Source of the DNA: an uncultured Oscillospiraceae bacterium
Lineage (GTDB): Bacteria; Bacillota; Clostridia; UBA1212; UBA1255
Length of the DNA: 7,220 bases
Direction of reading: 5' to 3'
Assembly (NCBI GenBank): GCA_902462635.1
Contig: CABQCN010000069.1
Coordinates: 1-7,220, forward strand
The translations under genes were made by a program, and so were the position numbers. The notes below the pieces were generated by a model. The model ran no database searches, was not told where the DNA came from, and saw nothing but the letters and a program-made list of their open reading frames with translations. Shown in pieces: positions 6,980-7,220 of this stretch. Numbering within the stretch: the first letter of the stretch is position 1; each line of letters begins with the position of its first letter.

Positions 6980-7220
6980 ATGAGAAAAAGATTTTTCGGT
7001 CTGTTCGGGAAAAAGAACCGATGGATCGGGCAAAACAACGGTTTTCCGAAAGCCATTGCTTTCGTAGACTACGAGCACTGGTTTATTTCAATGGAAAAGC
7101 TGCATCATATGAAACCAAATATACAGGCTTGGTTCAATGATCTGAAAAAGAAATGCAATATAGTGGAAGTCATCTTCTTCGGCGATTTTTCAAAATTTCG
7201 GGAAAAAGAAACGGAAACGA
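6980..7220 (+). CDS. NYN-domain protein, predicted nuclease, N-terminal part (3' end outside window)
   Basis: The first 80 residues of an open frame run off the right edge. It starts MRKRFFGLFGKKNRW, a very basic and aromatic N-terminus with no signal peptide or membrane segment, then K-A-I-A-F-V-D30-Y-E-H-W-F. A second strand follows, V-E-V-I-F-F-G-D69-F-S. A hydrophobic strand ending in Asp near the N-terminus and a second strand ending GD(F) are typical of NYN domains (PIN-like fold), which are predicted or proven metal-dependent RNases. The usual first motif is D-G-x-N; here it is D-Y-E-H. GGAGG at 6968-6972 lies 7 nt before the ATG at 6980. The in-frame ATG at 6974 is too close to it to be the start. 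The gene follows the hup terminator candidate. I see no convincing promoter of its own in the 50 nt before it. The fold call rests on short motifs, and the cellular role is unknown. Confidence 0.72.
   Translation, partial: MRKRFFGLFGKKNRWIGQNNGFPKAIAFVDYEHWFISMEKLHHMKPNIQAWFNDLKKKCNIVEVIFFGDFSKFREKETET

Overview
The window is a compact housekeeping stretch in which every gene lies on the plus strand. It most resembles the genome of a Bacillota (Firmicutes) bacterium, probably of class Clostridia. The evidence is the PhoH–YbeY–Era–RecO order, a YhaM-type OB/HD exoribonuclease, an AddB (not RecB/RecC) nuclease subunit with its iron-sulphur cysteines, and purine-rich GGAGG-type ribosome-binding sites. 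Base composition looks close to 50% GC by eye in the main gene block and is more AT-rich around the HU gene and after it. I cannot name a genus from sequence alone.

Layout: (1) Positions 1-3368 hold an apparent operon. It contains the 3' end of phoH, ybeY (16S rRNA maturation), era (ribosome-assembly GTPase), recO (recombination mediator) and a yhaM-like exonuclease. Spacing is tight: 2 nt between phoH and ybeY, about 20 nt between ybeY and era, a 4-base ATGA overlap between era and recO, and 21 nt between recO and yhaM. (2) Positions 3394-6528 hold addB, the largest gene. It starts 25 nt after the yhaM-like gene and is probably read from the same transcript. (3) Positions 6529-6936 hold a separate hup (HU) unit, with a near-consensus sigma-A promoter just after the addB stop and a stem-loop terminator candidate after hup. 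(4) From 6980 to the right edge is the start of a NYN-domain (PIN-like fold) protein, cut off by the window.

Functionally, the first block joins RNA and ribosome quality functions (PhoH, YbeY, Era, YhaM) to presynaptic DNA repair functions (RecO for the RecFOR route, AddB for the AddAB route). HU is a highly expressed nucleoid protein with its own promoter. The NYN protein is a predicted nuclease of unknown role.

I see no mobile element, CRISPR array, tRNA, rRNA or riboswitch, and no clear new multi-gene system. The points most worth a second look are a RecO that appears to lack the whole cysteine zinc-finger insert, the NYN protein with a D-Y-E-H first motif, addB without addA beside it, and an HU with one extra residue in its DNA-binding arm.
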